From CAZRRV01 sp045660865 (GTDB lineage Bacteria; Bacillota; Clostridia; Oscillospirales; Acutalibacteraceae), in contig JAZREP010000018.1 in assembly GCA_045660865.1 (NCBI GenBank), positions 1-57,044 of the forward strand: a DNA stretch of 57,044 bases. Direction: 5' to 3'. The position numbers and the translations under genes were made by a program. Positions 1-8,296 of this stretch are shown piece after piece. Under the pieces are notes generated by a model. It saw only the letters and a list, made by a program, of their open reading frames with translations, was not told the DNA's origin and ran no database searches. The number at the start of each line of letters is the position of its first letter. Positions within the stretch are counted from its first letter, which is position 1.

Positions 1-368
<368 letters not shown>

Positions 369-420
369 TTTAATCCTCTTTTTATGCTTTCCCTTTGTTC
401 AGTTTTTAGGGTATATGAGA

Positions 421-455
421 AAAAGACCATCTCATTTGAGATGGTCTTTTTTTTA
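421..455 (+). terminator. Rho-independent terminator of the rRNA operon
   Basis: A perfect 13-bp inverted repeat (421-433 with 438-450, ATTT loop) runs into a T tract. It ends the rRNA transcript. The stem is symmetric and A-rich on the other side, so it probably also ends the minus-strand gene stopping at 467. Confidence 0.93.
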
Positions 456-466
456 TATTCATTTTT

Positions 467-979
467 TTATTTTAATATACGAATTTTACCTATAAACGGG
501 AGTTCTTTAGCCTTTCCGTTTACAACATTGACAATTCCTATGATTAGCAAGACAATAAATGCAACACCTATTAAATCAAAGCAAACCTCTGCAATTTTAT
601 AAACTGGTATAAGCAACCAATAGAATACATTAAGCACAATATTTTCAACAAGTGAAAAAGCGATAGATACAATAAACAAAACCAAGCCTTGATTTGTGTG
701 GAAGCGAGCAAATTTAGAATCCTTTGCGGCAAGCAGGGGAACTAAAAATAAGAGGCCCAAATATGCTAAAACCGACACACCTTTATTTGATTTTATATCG
801 TTAGGGTCGTACTCATTGGTAGTGTCGGCAGTATTATTTATACTGTTAAAAATATTCTCCGCCGTTTTTTTAGTGTTTTCTTTTGTATCATTTTCCGGCT
901 CAGCTACCGATTTGCCGCAGTTAGGACAAAACAGAGCGTCATCATCTAACTTTTTACCACAATTACTGCAATATGCCAT
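467..979 (-). CDS. Zinc-ribbon membrane protein
   Basis: This encodes a 170-residue protein of unknown function. Residues 4-21 form a zinc ribbon with two CxxC pairs (CSNC and CPNC). A polar, Asn/Thr-rich linker follows to about residue 68. The C-terminal half has three or four hydrophobic segments (about 70-85, 98-120, 125-160). The layout resembles the zinc-ribbon plus DUF4870-like membrane proteins common in Clostridia; that family name is a guess from architecture. The start is supported by a GGAGG site just upstream and a promoter at 1012-1040. It appears to be monocistronic, facing the rRNA operon. Confidence 0.8.
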   Translation of the reverse strand: MAYCSNCGKKLDDDALFCPNCGKSVAEPENDTKENTKKTAENIFNSINNTADTTNEYDPNDIKSNKGVSVLAYLGLLFLVPLLAAKDSKFARFHTNQGLVLFIVSIAFSLVENIVLNVFYWLLIPVYKIAEVCFDLIGVAFIVLLIIGIVNVVNGKAKELPFIGKIRILK

Positions 980-1011
980 AATATTACCTCCAATAAAGTG
1001 TTTACAATATT

Positions 1012-1040
1012 ATTTTATAAAAAACAGCATACTTTGTCAA
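1012..1040 (-). promoter_or_regulatory. Sigma-A type promoter of the zinc-ribbon gene
   Basis: On the minus strand TTGACA (1035-1040) and TAAAAT (1012-1017) are separated by exactly 17 bases. It lies 33 bases upstream of the start codon. Confidence 0.75.
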
Positions 1041-1050
1041 GAAAAGAGAA

Positions 1051-1077
1051 AAGCGAGGATTTAGCCTCGCTTTTTGT
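1051..1077 (-). terminator. Terminator after gpmI
   Basis: An 8-bp stem (1051-1058 with 1065-1072, 6-base loop) lies just beyond the gpmI stop codon. On the minus strand it is followed by a T-rich run. It separates gpmI from the promoter of the zinc-ribbon gene. Confidence 0.8.
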
Positions 1078-2613
1078 TTATTCTTCGATTAAACTCTGGC
1101 CGTCCATTTCGGCGGGTTGGGGGATACCCAACATTTTTAACATTGTAGGTGAAATATCACAGAGTTTCCCGCCGCTTTTCAGCTTACAATCGTAACCGAT
1201 TACACAGAAGGGAACCGGATTGGTTGTATGTGCGGTGAAGGGTGAGCCGTCGGGCTCACTCATTTGGTCGGCGTTGCCGTGGTCGGCGGTGATAATAGCT
1301 GCACCGTCCATTTTAAGCACCGAAGCTATAACCTTGCCGACACATTCGTCAACCGTTTCAACAGCTTTTACAGCCGCTTCAAAAATACCGGTATGACCAA
1401 CCATATCGCAGTTGGCAAAGTTGAGTATAACAACGTCGTATTTGCCGCTTTCAATAGCCTCACAAACCTTTTCGCAAACGGGATATGCGCTCATTTCGGG
1501 CATAAGGTCAAAGGTGGCAACGTCGGGAGTGGGAACTAAAATTCTGTCCTCGCCCTCGAACATAACCTCTTCGCCGCCGTTAAAGAAGAAGGTAACGTGA
1601 GCATACTTGGTTGTTTCGGCAATACGCAATTGGGTTTTACCGTGCTTGCTCAATGTTTCACCCATAGTCATTGTAAGAGTTTTGGGTGAGAATGCAATGT
1701 TAACATTGGGCATTGTAGCATCGTATTCGGTCATACAAACGAAATAGAGATTTTTTCTACCATCACGGCGTACAAAACCGTTAAAATCGGGGTCAACAAA
1801 AGCACGGGTAATTTCTCTTGCACGGTCAGGACGGAAGTTGAAAAATACAAGGCTGTCACCGTCTTTTACTGTTGCATTATCTGCACAAACGGTAGGAATA
1901 ACGAATTCGTCGGTAATATTTTTACCTTCGGCATCAATTGTTTCATAAGAAAGCTCAACTGCGGCAACAGGGTCGGTTGCTTTAATGCCTTCGCCATAAA
2001 CCATTGCGTTATAAGCCTTTTCTACACGGCCCCACTGTGTGTCACGGTCCATACCGTAGTAACGGCCTGAAATAGTAGCAATCTCGCCTACACCAATCTC
2101 GTTAATCTTTTCTTTAAGTTCTCTTAAATAGCCTGCGCCTGAGGTGGGCGGAACATCACGACCGTCCAGTAATGCGTGAACATAAACCTTGGAAAGACCG
2201 TTTGCCTTAGCCATTTTAAGTAATGCATACAGATGTGCATTGTGGCTATGAACACCACCATCTGATACAAGACCTAAAAGATGCAAAGCACTGTTCTTTT
2301 CCTTGCAATTTTTGATTGCGGCAAGAAGAGTTTCATTCTCGAAAAAGTCGCCATCCATAATAGACTTTGTAATACGAGTAAGCTCTTGGTAAACAACACG
2401 GCCGGCACCGATATTGGTGTGACCAACCTCGCTGTTACCCATTTGCCCGTCGGGCAGACCGACATCCATACCCGAGGCACCGATAGCGGTGGTGGGGTAT
2501 TCGGCAAAGAATTTATCCAAATTAGGAGTTTTGGCAAAGGTGATGGCATTACCCTTTGTTTCAGGATTGATGCCAAAACCGTCCATAATAACTAAAACCA
2601 AAGGCTTTTTCAT
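1078..2613 (-). CDS. gpmI: 2,3-bisphosphoglycerate-independent phosphoglycerate mutase
   Basis: It interconverts 3- and 2-phosphoglycerate in glycolysis, in the cytoplasm, using two metal ions. The 511-residue length is typical of the family. Visible motifs are the N-terminal metal site MDGFG (Asp11), the phosphoserine nucleophile in GNSEVGH (Ser61), and the C-terminal TADHGN metal-binding segment. It is the last gene of the pgk-tpiA-gpmI operon, 20 bases after tpiA, with a GAGG site before the ATG. A terminator follows directly. No gap gene is present in this operon, and enolase lies separately at 21142. Confidence 0.98.
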   Translation of the reverse strand: MKKPLVLVIMDGFGINPETKGNAITFAKTPNLDKFFAEYPTTAIGASGMDVGLPDGQMGNSEVGHTNIGAGRVVYQELTRITKSIMDGDFFENETLLAAIKNCKEKNSALHLLGLVSDGGVHSHNAHLYALLKMAKANGLSKVYVHALLDGRDVPPTSGAGYLRELKEKINEIGVGEIATISGRYYGMDRDTQWGRVEKAYNAMVYGEGIKATDPVAAVELSYETIDAEGKNITDEFVIPTVCADNATVKDGDSLVFFNFRPDRAREITRAFVDPDFNGFVRRDGRKNLYFVCMTEYDATMPNVNIAFSPKTLTMTMGETLSKHGKTQLRIAETTKYAHVTFFFNGGEEVMFEGEDRILVPTPDVATFDLMPEMSAYPVCEKVCEAIESGKYDVVILNFANCDMVGHTGIFEAAVKAVETVDECVGKVIASVLKMDGAAIITADHGNADQMSEPDGSPFTAHTTNPVPFCVIGYDCKLKSGGKLCDISPTMLKMLGIPQPAEMDGQSLIEE

Positions 2614-2633
2614 AAACTTAAACCTCTTAAAAC

Positions 2634-3401
2634 TTATTTGCTTGCCGCCTTAACAATTGCAGCAAAATCAGGAGCCTTCAAGGAAGCGCCGCCGATAAGA
2701 CCACCGTCAACGTCAGGCTTAGAAAGAAGCTCATCAGCGTTAGCAGCGTTCATAGAACCGCCGTACTGAATTGTAGATGCGTTAGCAACAGCTTCGCCAT
2801 AGAGTTCGCAAAGAGTGTCACGGATAACAGCGCAAACCTCATTTGCTTGGTCAGCAGTTGCGGTTTTGCCGGTACCGATAGCCCAAACAGGCTCATAAGC
2901 AATAATTACATCCTGCATTTTATCAGCAGGAACATTCATAAGAGCAATTTTAGTCTGCAAAGCAACCAACTCAGCAGTAACGCCTTGCTCACGCTGCTCT
3001 AAATATTCGCCAACGCAAAGGATAACCTTAAGGCCGTTCTCCAAAGCGGCAAGTGTGCGCTTGTTTACTGTAACATCGGTTTCGCCGAAATAGGTACGAC
3101 GCTCAGAGTGGCCGATGATAACATATTCAACACCCATATCTTTAAGCATGGGAGCAGAAATTTCACCGGTGAAAGCACCGCTTTTCTCAAAGTGGCAGTT
3201 TTGTGCGCCGATAGCAATGTTGCTGCCTTTTGCAGCATCCAATGCAGTTTGAAGGTCAACGTAAGGTACGCAAGCAACAACTGTGCAGTCAGCGCCTGCA
3301 ACCAAAGGTTTAATCTCTTCAATCAAAGCTTTTGCCTCAGCGGGAGTTTTATTCATTTTCCAGTTTCCTGCAATAACAGCAGGACGAAGTGCTTTATTCA
3401 T
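2634..3401 (-). CDS. tpiA: Triosephosphate isomerase
   Basis: It interconverts dihydroxyacetone phosphate and glyceraldehyde 3-phosphate. The 255-residue protein has the catalytic residues of the family: Lys15 in NWKMN, His98 in GHSERR and Glu170 in AYEPVWAIGTG. I chose the ATG at 3401 because a GGAGG site sits just upstream; an in-frame extension to 3458 is possible but lacks such a site and would begin inside the hairpin that separates this gene from pgk. It is the middle gene of pgk-tpiA-gpmI. Confidence 0.98.
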   Translation of the reverse strand: MNKALRPAVIAGNWKMNKTPAEAKALIEEIKPLVAGADCTVVACVPYVDLQTALDAAKGSNIAIGAQNCHFEKSGAFTGEISAPMLKDMGVEYVIIGHSERRTYFGETDVTVNKRTLAALENGLKVILCVGEYLEQREQGVTAELVALQTKIALMNVPADKMQDVIIAYEPVWAIGTGKTATADQANEVCAVIRDTLCELYGEAVANASTIQYGGSMNAANADELLSKPDVDGGLIGGASLKAPDFAAIVKAASK

Positions 3402-3426
3402 AATAATTTCCTCCAATTTTTCATAT

Positions 3427-3461
3427 ATATTGCGGCTAAGCAGTAAGCCAAGCCGCAATAT
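3427..3461 (-). other. Intercistronic hairpin between pgk and tpiA
   Basis: An 11-bp perfect inverted repeat (3427-3437 with 3451-3461, 13-base loop) fills most of the pgk-tpiA gap. No T tract follows on the minus strand, so it is not a standard terminator. It could be an mRNA processing or stability element that sets different levels of Pgk and TpiA; this role is inferred. Confidence 0.7.
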
Positions 3462-3471
3462 TTGTTAGTTC

Positions 3472-4683
3472 TTATTTATCGTTAAGTGCAGCGATACCGG
3501 GAAGCTCTTTACCCTCTAAGAATTCGAGAGAAGCGCCGCCGCCGGTAGATATGTGAGTCATCTTATCGCCGAAGCCGAGTCTGTTAACAGCTGCAGCAGA
3601 GTCACCACCACCGATAATGGTAATAGCATCGGTCTCAGCCAAGCTCTTAGCAACAGCGATTGTACCCTTTGCAAGAGTTGGGTTCTCAAATACGCCCATA
3701 GGTCCGTTCCAAACAACAGTCTTAGCGGATTTAACTTCGTTTGCATAAAGTTCTGCTGTCTTGGTGCCGATATCAAGGCTCATATAATCAGACGGAATTT
3801 TGTCAGCATCTACAACTTCAACATCAATCGGTGCATCAATCGGGTTGGGGAAGTCTTTTGCAATTGTGCAATCAACCGGCAATAAAATTTTCACGCCTTT
3901 TTCCTCTGCCTTTTTGAGCATATCGCGGCAATAGTCAATTTTCTCTGAATCCAAAAGGCTGGTACCTACGTCGTAGCCTTTAGCTTTCAAGAAGGTGTAA
4001 GCCATACCGCCGCCGATAATAAGAGTGTCAGCTTTGTTAAGCAAGTTCTCAATAACTGAAAGCTTGTCTGCAACCTTTGCGCCACCGAGAATGGTAACGA
4101 AGGGGCGCTGAGGATTCTCAACTGCGTTGCCGAGATACTCAAGCTCTTTGTTGATAAGGTAACCGGAAACAGCCTCAGTTACATAGCTTACTACACCAAC
4201 GGTGGAGCAGTGTGCACGGTGTGCGGTACCGAAAGCATCGTTAACAAAAAGGTCAGCCAACTCGCCGAGTTCTTTTGAGAAAGCTTCGCCGTTCTTGGTC
4301 TCCTCAATGCGATAACGGGTGTTCTGTAATAAAACTACATCGCCGTCTTGCATTTTAGCAACTGCTGCTTTTGCGTTTTCGCCAACTACGTTATCATCAG
4401 CTGCAAAAACAACCTCTTTGCCTAATTTCTCCGAAAGCTTTGCAGCAACGGGAGCAAGAGATAATTCAGGCTTCGGCTCACCCTTCGGTTTGCCAAGGTG
4501 AGAGCAAAGAATTACTTTGCCGCCATCGGCAATGAGTTTTTTAATGGTGGGGAGAGCTGCGTTGATGCGGTTCTCGTCGGTAATAACGCCGTTTTTAAGC
4601 GGAACGTTAAAGTCACAACGAACCAAAACGCGCTTGCCTTTTACCTGAATGTCGTCTACGGTTTTTTTATTGAATGCTGCCAT
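3472..4683 (-). CDS. pgk: Phosphoglycerate kinase
   Basis: It transfers the acyl phosphate of 1,3-bisphosphoglycerate to ADP. The protein of about 403 residues has the N-terminal substrate-binding signature (VLVRCDFNVPL), the SHLGKP segment and the C-terminal nucleotide motif with GGGDSAAA. The ATG at 4683 is preceded by AAAGGA at good spacing; the alternative TTG at 4701 has no such site. It is the first gene of the pgk-tpiA-gpmI operon and has its own promoter at 4721-4749. Confidence 0.98.
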   Translation of the reverse strand: MAAFNKKTVDDIQVKGKRVLVRCDFNVPLKNGVITDENRINAALPTIKKLIADGGKVILCSHLGKPKGEPKPELSLAPVAAKLSEKLGKEVVFAADDNVVGENAKAAVAKMQDGDVVLLQNTRYRIEETKNGEAFSKELGELADLFVNDAFGTAHRAHCSTVGVVSYVTEAVSGYLINKELEYLGNAVENPQRPFVTILGGAKVADKLSVIENLLNKADTLIIGGGMAYTFLKAKGYDVGTSLLDSEKIDYCRDMLKKAEEKGVKILLPVDCTIAKDFPNPIDAPIDVEVVDADKIPSDYMSLDIGTKTAELYANEVKSAKTVVWNGPMGVFENPTLAKGTIAVAKSLAETDAITIIGGGDSAAAVNRLGFGDKMTHISTGGGASLEFLEGKELPGIAALNDK

Positions 4684-4720
4684 AACAAAAATTCCTTTCA
4701 ATACATATTTTTACCAATAT

Positions 4721-4749
4721 ATTTTAACCCATTTTTTTAAATTTTTCAA
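4721..4749 (-). promoter_or_regulatory. Promoter of the pgk-tpiA-gpmI operon
   Basis: On the minus strand TTGAAA (4744-4749) and TAAAAT (4721-4726) are 17 bases apart, about 38 bases before the pgk start. The surrounding 200 bases are very AT-rich, which makes chance matches more likely than elsewhere. Confidence 0.6.
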
Positions 4750-4861
4750 GCATTATATTAAGAATATTACGTATATTAGCATATATTGTATATATCAATA
4801 AAATATTATAGTAAAACGAGCAAAATTTTTTACAAGTTGAGTGGAAATTTATTCTAAAATT

Positions 4862-4870
4862 TGCTATAAT
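4862..4870 (+). promoter_or_regulatory. Extended -10 promoter of the LOG-trmB-radical SAM operon
   Basis: TGC followed by TATAAT (4865-4870) forms an extended -10 element 31 bases before the start codon. No convincing -35 box is seen at the standard distance. Confidence 0.6.
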
Positions 4871-4901
4871 AGTAAATGAAAACAATTTGGAGGATAGGTA
4901 T

Positions 4902-5477
4902 ATGAACATTTGCGTATACGGAGCGGCAAGCAATAAAATAAATCCTATTTATATAAAGACTACCGAGGAGTTAGGCTATTTAATGGCAACTAAGGGGCAC
5001 ACATTAGTGTTCGGCGGCGGCGCAGGCGGTGTTATGGGTGCAACTGCACGTGGTATGACACGCGGCGGCGGTAAAATTATAGGCGTTGCGCCGACCTTTT
5101 TTGTTGACGGTGTGCTTTACGAGAAGTGTGACGAATTTCACCGCACCGAAACTATGCGCCAACGCAAGCAGTTGATGGAGGACAGCTCGGATGCTTTTAT
5201 AACGGCGCCCGGAGGCATTGGTACCTTTGAGGAGTTTTTTGAAATTTTAACCTTAAAACAGTTAAACCGCCACGAAAAGCCAATTGTTGTTCTTAACACC
5301 AACGGTTATTATGATAAACTGCTTGCCTTTATGGAGCACGCGATGGCAGAGGGCTTTATGAGCGAAAGCTGTAGGGAACTTTATTATGTAGCCACTACAG
5401 TTGACGAGGCTTTAAACTATCTTGAAAATTATCATGCGGATATGAAATCCACCGAGGAATATAAGAATTTGAGGTAA
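4902..5477 (+). CDS. LOG-family (lysine decarboxylase-like) nucleotide phosphoribohydrolase
   Basis: The 191-residue protein belongs to the LOG/TIGR00730 family, whose characterised members cleave N6-modified AMP to release a cytokinin-type base. The family's glycine-rich Rossmann segment (FGGGAGGVMG, residues 37-46), the MRQRK motif (85-89) and PGGIGTFEE (103-111) are intact, so activity is expected. Older annotations call it lysine decarboxylase, which the motif does not support. The ATG at 4902 follows GGAGG at 4889-4893; a TTG at 4887 overlaps that site and is unlikely. It is the first gene of an operon with trmB and a radical SAM gene. The bacterial substrate is not known from the sequence. 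Confidence 0.9.
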   Translation: MNICVYGAASNKINPIYIKTTEELGYLMATKGHTLVFGGGAGGVMGATARGMTRGGGKIIGVAPTFFVDGVLYEKCDEFHRTETMRQRKQLMEDSSDAFITAPGGIGTFEEFFEILTLKQLNRHEKPIVVLNTNGYYDKLLAFMEHAMAEGFMSESCRELYYVATTVDEALNYLENYHADMKSTEEYKNLR

Positions 5478-5483
5478 CTATCC

Positions 5484-6155
5484 ATGCGGATGCGAAAAAA
5501 GAAAAATTTAGAGGACAGGTTGGCTAACTGTGCCCCTGTCCTGCTTTCGCCTTTATGCGATGAGCACAACTATCAAAAGGCGGCCGAAAAGCCGGATTAC
5601 ATAGATATTGTAGAGTTGTTCGGTACGGACAAGCCGATTGATTTGGAAATCGGTTGCGGCAAGGGTGGCTTTGCCTGTGAACTGGCAAAAAGAAATCCCG
5701 AAAAAGCAATTCTTGCGGTTGAAAAGTGCGAGAACGTGTTGGTTTCGGGTTGTGAGCAGGCTATGAGAGAAAACATTAAGAACTTGCGCTTTTTAAGCAG
5801 CGGTGCAGAGTTCTTGCCACGCTATTTGCGCCCAGGTTCAGTCGGCACTATTTATTTGAATTTCAGTTGCCCGTATCCTAAAAAGGCGTATGAAAATCAC
5901 CGCTTAACAGGGGCTAGATTTTTAGAGATTTACAAAGGCCTTTTAGCGCCAGACGGAGTTATTTACCAAAAGACCGATAACCGAGCCTTTTTTGAATACT
6001 CAATTGAGCAGTTTTCAGCCGCAGGCTACAAAATTCGAAATATTTCTCTTGATTTGCATAACAGCAATTTTGAGGGTAATATAATGACCGAGTATGAGTC
6101 AAAGTTTGTTGCTGAGGGCAAGCCGATTTACCGTTTGGAGGCATACTTAAAATGA
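5484..6155 (+). CDS. trmB: Divergent tRNA (guanine-N7)-methyltransferase TrmB
   Basis: The TrmB family methylates G46 of tRNA with S-adenosylmethionine. The 223-residue protein has the SAM-binding segment LEIGCGKGGF, a later KTDN motif and the C-terminal TEYESKF motif, as expected. The central catalytic motif, normally FxDPWxKxRHxKRR, reads FSCPYPKKAYENHR: the conserved Asp, Trp, Arg and His are replaced by Cys, Tyr, Ala and Tyr. Family membership is clear overall, but activity is uncertain. It begins 6 bases after the LOG gene and its stop overlaps the next start (ATGA). Whether the change is typical of this lineage needs an alignment. Confidence 0.88.
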   Translation: MRMRKKKNLEDRLANCAPVLLSPLCDEHNYQKAAEKPDYIDIVELFGTDKPIDLEIGCGKGGFACELAKRNPEKAILAVEKCENVLVSGCEQAMRENIKNLRFLSSGAEFLPRYLRPGSVGTIYLNFSCPYPKKAYENHRLTGARFLEIYKGLLAPDGVIYQKTDNRAFFEYSIEQFSAAGYKIRNISLDLHNSNFEGNIMTEYESKFVAEGKPIYRLEAYLK

Positions 6156-7768
6156 AAGCATTGCTTGTAGCGGTAAACTCGCAGTATGTTCATTCATCGT
6201 TGGCGGTATGGTATTTAAAAGCGGCGGCAAATAATGAGCCGTTAGTTTATGAAACCACTATTAACCGTGATTTATTGGAAAGTGCAAAGGAAATCATAGC
6301 TTTAAAGCCGGATTTACTTTGCTTTTCTTGTTATATCTGGAATGTTTCTTATATTAAGCAACTTTTAAATATTATTATAAATGATTTACCTAAGGTTAAA
6401 ATTTTGCTCGGCGGTCCTGAGGTTTCGTACTGCGCCGCAAAGGTGCTAGAAGAATTGCCCAAGGTAGATTTTGTTTGTGTAGGGCAAGGAGAAATCCCTT
6501 TTGCTTCGCTTTATAATGCGCTTAAAAACGGTGAAAACGGCGACGGGATACAAGGGATACACACCCGCAGTTTTGTTACCGAGCCTTTTTTGACCGAAGA
6601 ATTACCCGAAAGCCCCTATTGTAAAGAATATTTTGACACTCTTAATGGTCGAATAACCTATATAGAAAGCAGCAGAGGGTGCCCTTACCGCTGTGCTTTT
6701 TGTCTTTCGGGGCGCTGCGGCGGAGTGCAGTTTTTCCCGTTAGAGCGCACCAAAAAGGAAATGCTGTTGCTTGCAAATTCCGGTAGTACTACCATAAAGT
6801 TTGTTGACCGCACTTTTAATGCTAACAAGCAAAGAGCAAAGGAAATCTTTGCCTTCATAGGTGAGCATTACGGCAAAGAAATACCAAAGGGTGTTTGTTT
6901 CCATTTTGAAATAGCGGGAGATATTTTAGATAATAGTACATTAGAAGTTTTGCGTACTTTGCCGAAGGGTGCTGTACAGTTTGAGATAGGCTTGCAAAGC
7001 TTTAACGAGCAGACCTTAAAGGCTGTTAACCGCAAAACCGATATAAATAAGCTTTGTGAAAATATAAAAGCGATAATGGAAATGGGTAACATCCATTTGC
7101 ATATTGATTTGATTGCAGGCTTGCCGTATGAGGATTTGGAGAGCTTTAAAAACAGTTTTAATACGGCGTTCCGATTAAAACCTCATCATCTGCAGTTTGG
7201 CTTTTTAAAGCTTTTACACGGTGCCGATATGCGAGAAAAGGCAGAGCAGTACCCCTGCAGTTTTAATGAGCAGCCGCCTTATGAGGTGGTTTCAACCCCG
7301 TGGCTTACTGAAAATGAGTTAAAGCAACTGAAAAGAACAGAGCAGATATTTGACCGACTGCATAACAGCGGTCGTTTTCGCAGAGCGGAGGAGTATTTGC
7401 TAAACACATTAAAAACTAAACCCTTTGATTTCTTTTTGGAATTAGCTGAGGTAAAAGGTCAATACAAAACACCCGATGAGCTTTGCGCTTTACTGCTAGA
7501 CTATTTTGGTGATAAGGTAGATAGAATGCGGTTAAGGGACTGTCTTGTTTGTGACAGGCTTGCCACCAATCGCAACAGCCGTTTGCCTGAGGTGCTTAAA
7601 GTAGAGGACAAGGCGCTTAAAAAATTGCGTGCCGAATATAAAAATGAAAACACAAACGTCGCTTTGCTTTATGCCGACAATTCGGTGGTTTTAGCAGATT
7701 TAAACAGTAAGGACCCCGTGACGGGGGAATACACTTTGCGGCGGAAAAAGAGCGGAGGAAATCTGTGA
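6152..7768 (+). CDS. B12-binding domain radical SAM protein (DUF4080-like)
   Basis: The 538-residue protein has an N-terminal cobalamin-binding-like Rossmann domain (about residues 1-130) and a radical SAM core with the iron-sulphur motif CPYRCAFC (Cys177, Cys181, Cys184). The C-terminal part (about 370-538) resembles DUF4080. Proteins of this layout cleave SAM reductively and often methylate or rearrange unactivated carbon; the substrate here is unknown. It overlaps trmB by 4 bases, so the two are translationally coupled and might act on related RNA substrates, though that is only inference. A GGAGG near its end precedes a 12-codon reading frame (7765-7803) of unknown meaning. Confidence 0.85.
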   Translation: MKALLVAVNSQYVHSSLAVWYLKAAANNEPLVYETTINRDLLESAKEIIALKPDLLCFSCYIWNVSYIKQLLNIIINDLPKVKILLGGPEVSYCAAKVLEELPKVDFVCVGQGEIPFASLYNALKNGENGDGIQGIHTRSFVTEPFLTEELPESPYCKEYFDTLNGRITYIESSRGCPYRCAFCLSGRCGGVQFFPLERTKKEMLLLANSGSTTIKFVDRTFNANKQRAKEIFAFIGEHYGKEIPKGVCFHFEIAGDILDNSTLEVLRTLPKGAVQFEIGLQSFNEQTLKAVNRKTDINKLCENIKAIMEMGNIHLHIDLIAGLPYEDLESFKNSFNTAFRLKPHHLQFGFLKLLHGADMREKAEQYPCSFNEQPPYEVVSTPWLTENELKQLKRTEQIFDRLHNSGRFRRAEEYLLNTLKTKPFDFFLELAEVKGQYKTPDELCALLLDYFGDKVDRMRLRDCLVCDRLATNRNSRLPEVLKVEDKALKKLRAEYKNENTNVALLYADNSVVLADLNSKDPVTGEYTLRRKKSGGNL

Positions 7769-7775
7769 AAATGTG

Positions 7776-7784
7776 TGCTATACT
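7776..7784 (+). promoter_or_regulatory. Possible extended -10 promoter ahead of the phage block
   Basis: TGC-TATACT (7776-7784) lies right after the radical SAM gene. No -35 box is seen. Transcription from here would reach a terminator about 25 bases later, before the first phage gene. Confidence 0.35.
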
Positions 7785-7811
7785 AATATCGTCGAAAAAG
7801 TGAAAATCATA

Positions 7812-7847
7812 AAAAGCAGACTTTAATGGGTCTGCTTTTGTTTTTTT
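7812..7847 (+). terminator. Terminator between the radical SAM operon and the phage block
   Basis: A 10-bp stem (7812-7821 with 7830-7839) with an 8-base loop is followed by seven T. It ends the LOG-trmB-radical SAM transcript. The ribosome binding site of the first phage gene begins directly after the T tract, so phage expression from upstream needs read-through. Confidence 0.93.
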
Positions 7848-7858
7848 GGAGGTATTAA

Positions 7859-8296
7859 GTGAGCGGAAAACTAAAACCCAAAGAAGAACGCTTTTGTCAG
7901 GCTTATTTTAAACACCGTGAGCCGTTGCTTGCAGTAAAGCAGGCTGGTTACAGTTGCAAAAATATACAAGCAAAAGCCGAAAAACTGCTTGGCAGCTTAA
8001 CTATATTAGAACGGTTGCGTGAATTACAGCAATCGAACTGTGAAGCCTTAGGGATAGACCGCAGTTGGATAATGCTTCAGGCAGAGGAAATTTACAGGCG
8101 CTGTATGGAACAGCACCCCGAAAAGCGGTGGGACACATCGACAAAAAGCTTTATAGAAAGCGGAGAATATACCTTTGACCCGCAGGGCGCATTACGTGCC
8201 CTGCGTTTTATTGCCGAGCTGCTGGGTGAATCTACGGGGGAAGGCAGTTCGGTTACTTTGATAGACGATATAGAGGGTGGTGGCGAGGATGGATGA
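7859..8296 (+). CDS. Phage terminase small subunit
   Basis: The 145-residue protein matches the Terminase_2 pattern: an N-terminal motif with KPKEERFCQAY, then a helix-turn-helix DNA-binding region (about residues 20-60) and a helical oligomerisation region. TerS recognises viral DNA and stimulates the large subunit. The start is GTG, with GGAGG eight bases upstream. It is the first gene of the phage block and its end overlaps the terL start by 8 bases. Confidence 0.88.
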   Translation: MSGKLKPKEERFCQAYFKHREPLLAVKQAGYSCKNIQAKAEKLLGSLTILERLRELQQSNCEALGIDRSWIMLQAEEIYRRCMEQHPEKRWDTSTKSFIESGEYTFDPQGALRALRFIAELLGESTGEGSSVTLIDDIEGGGEDG

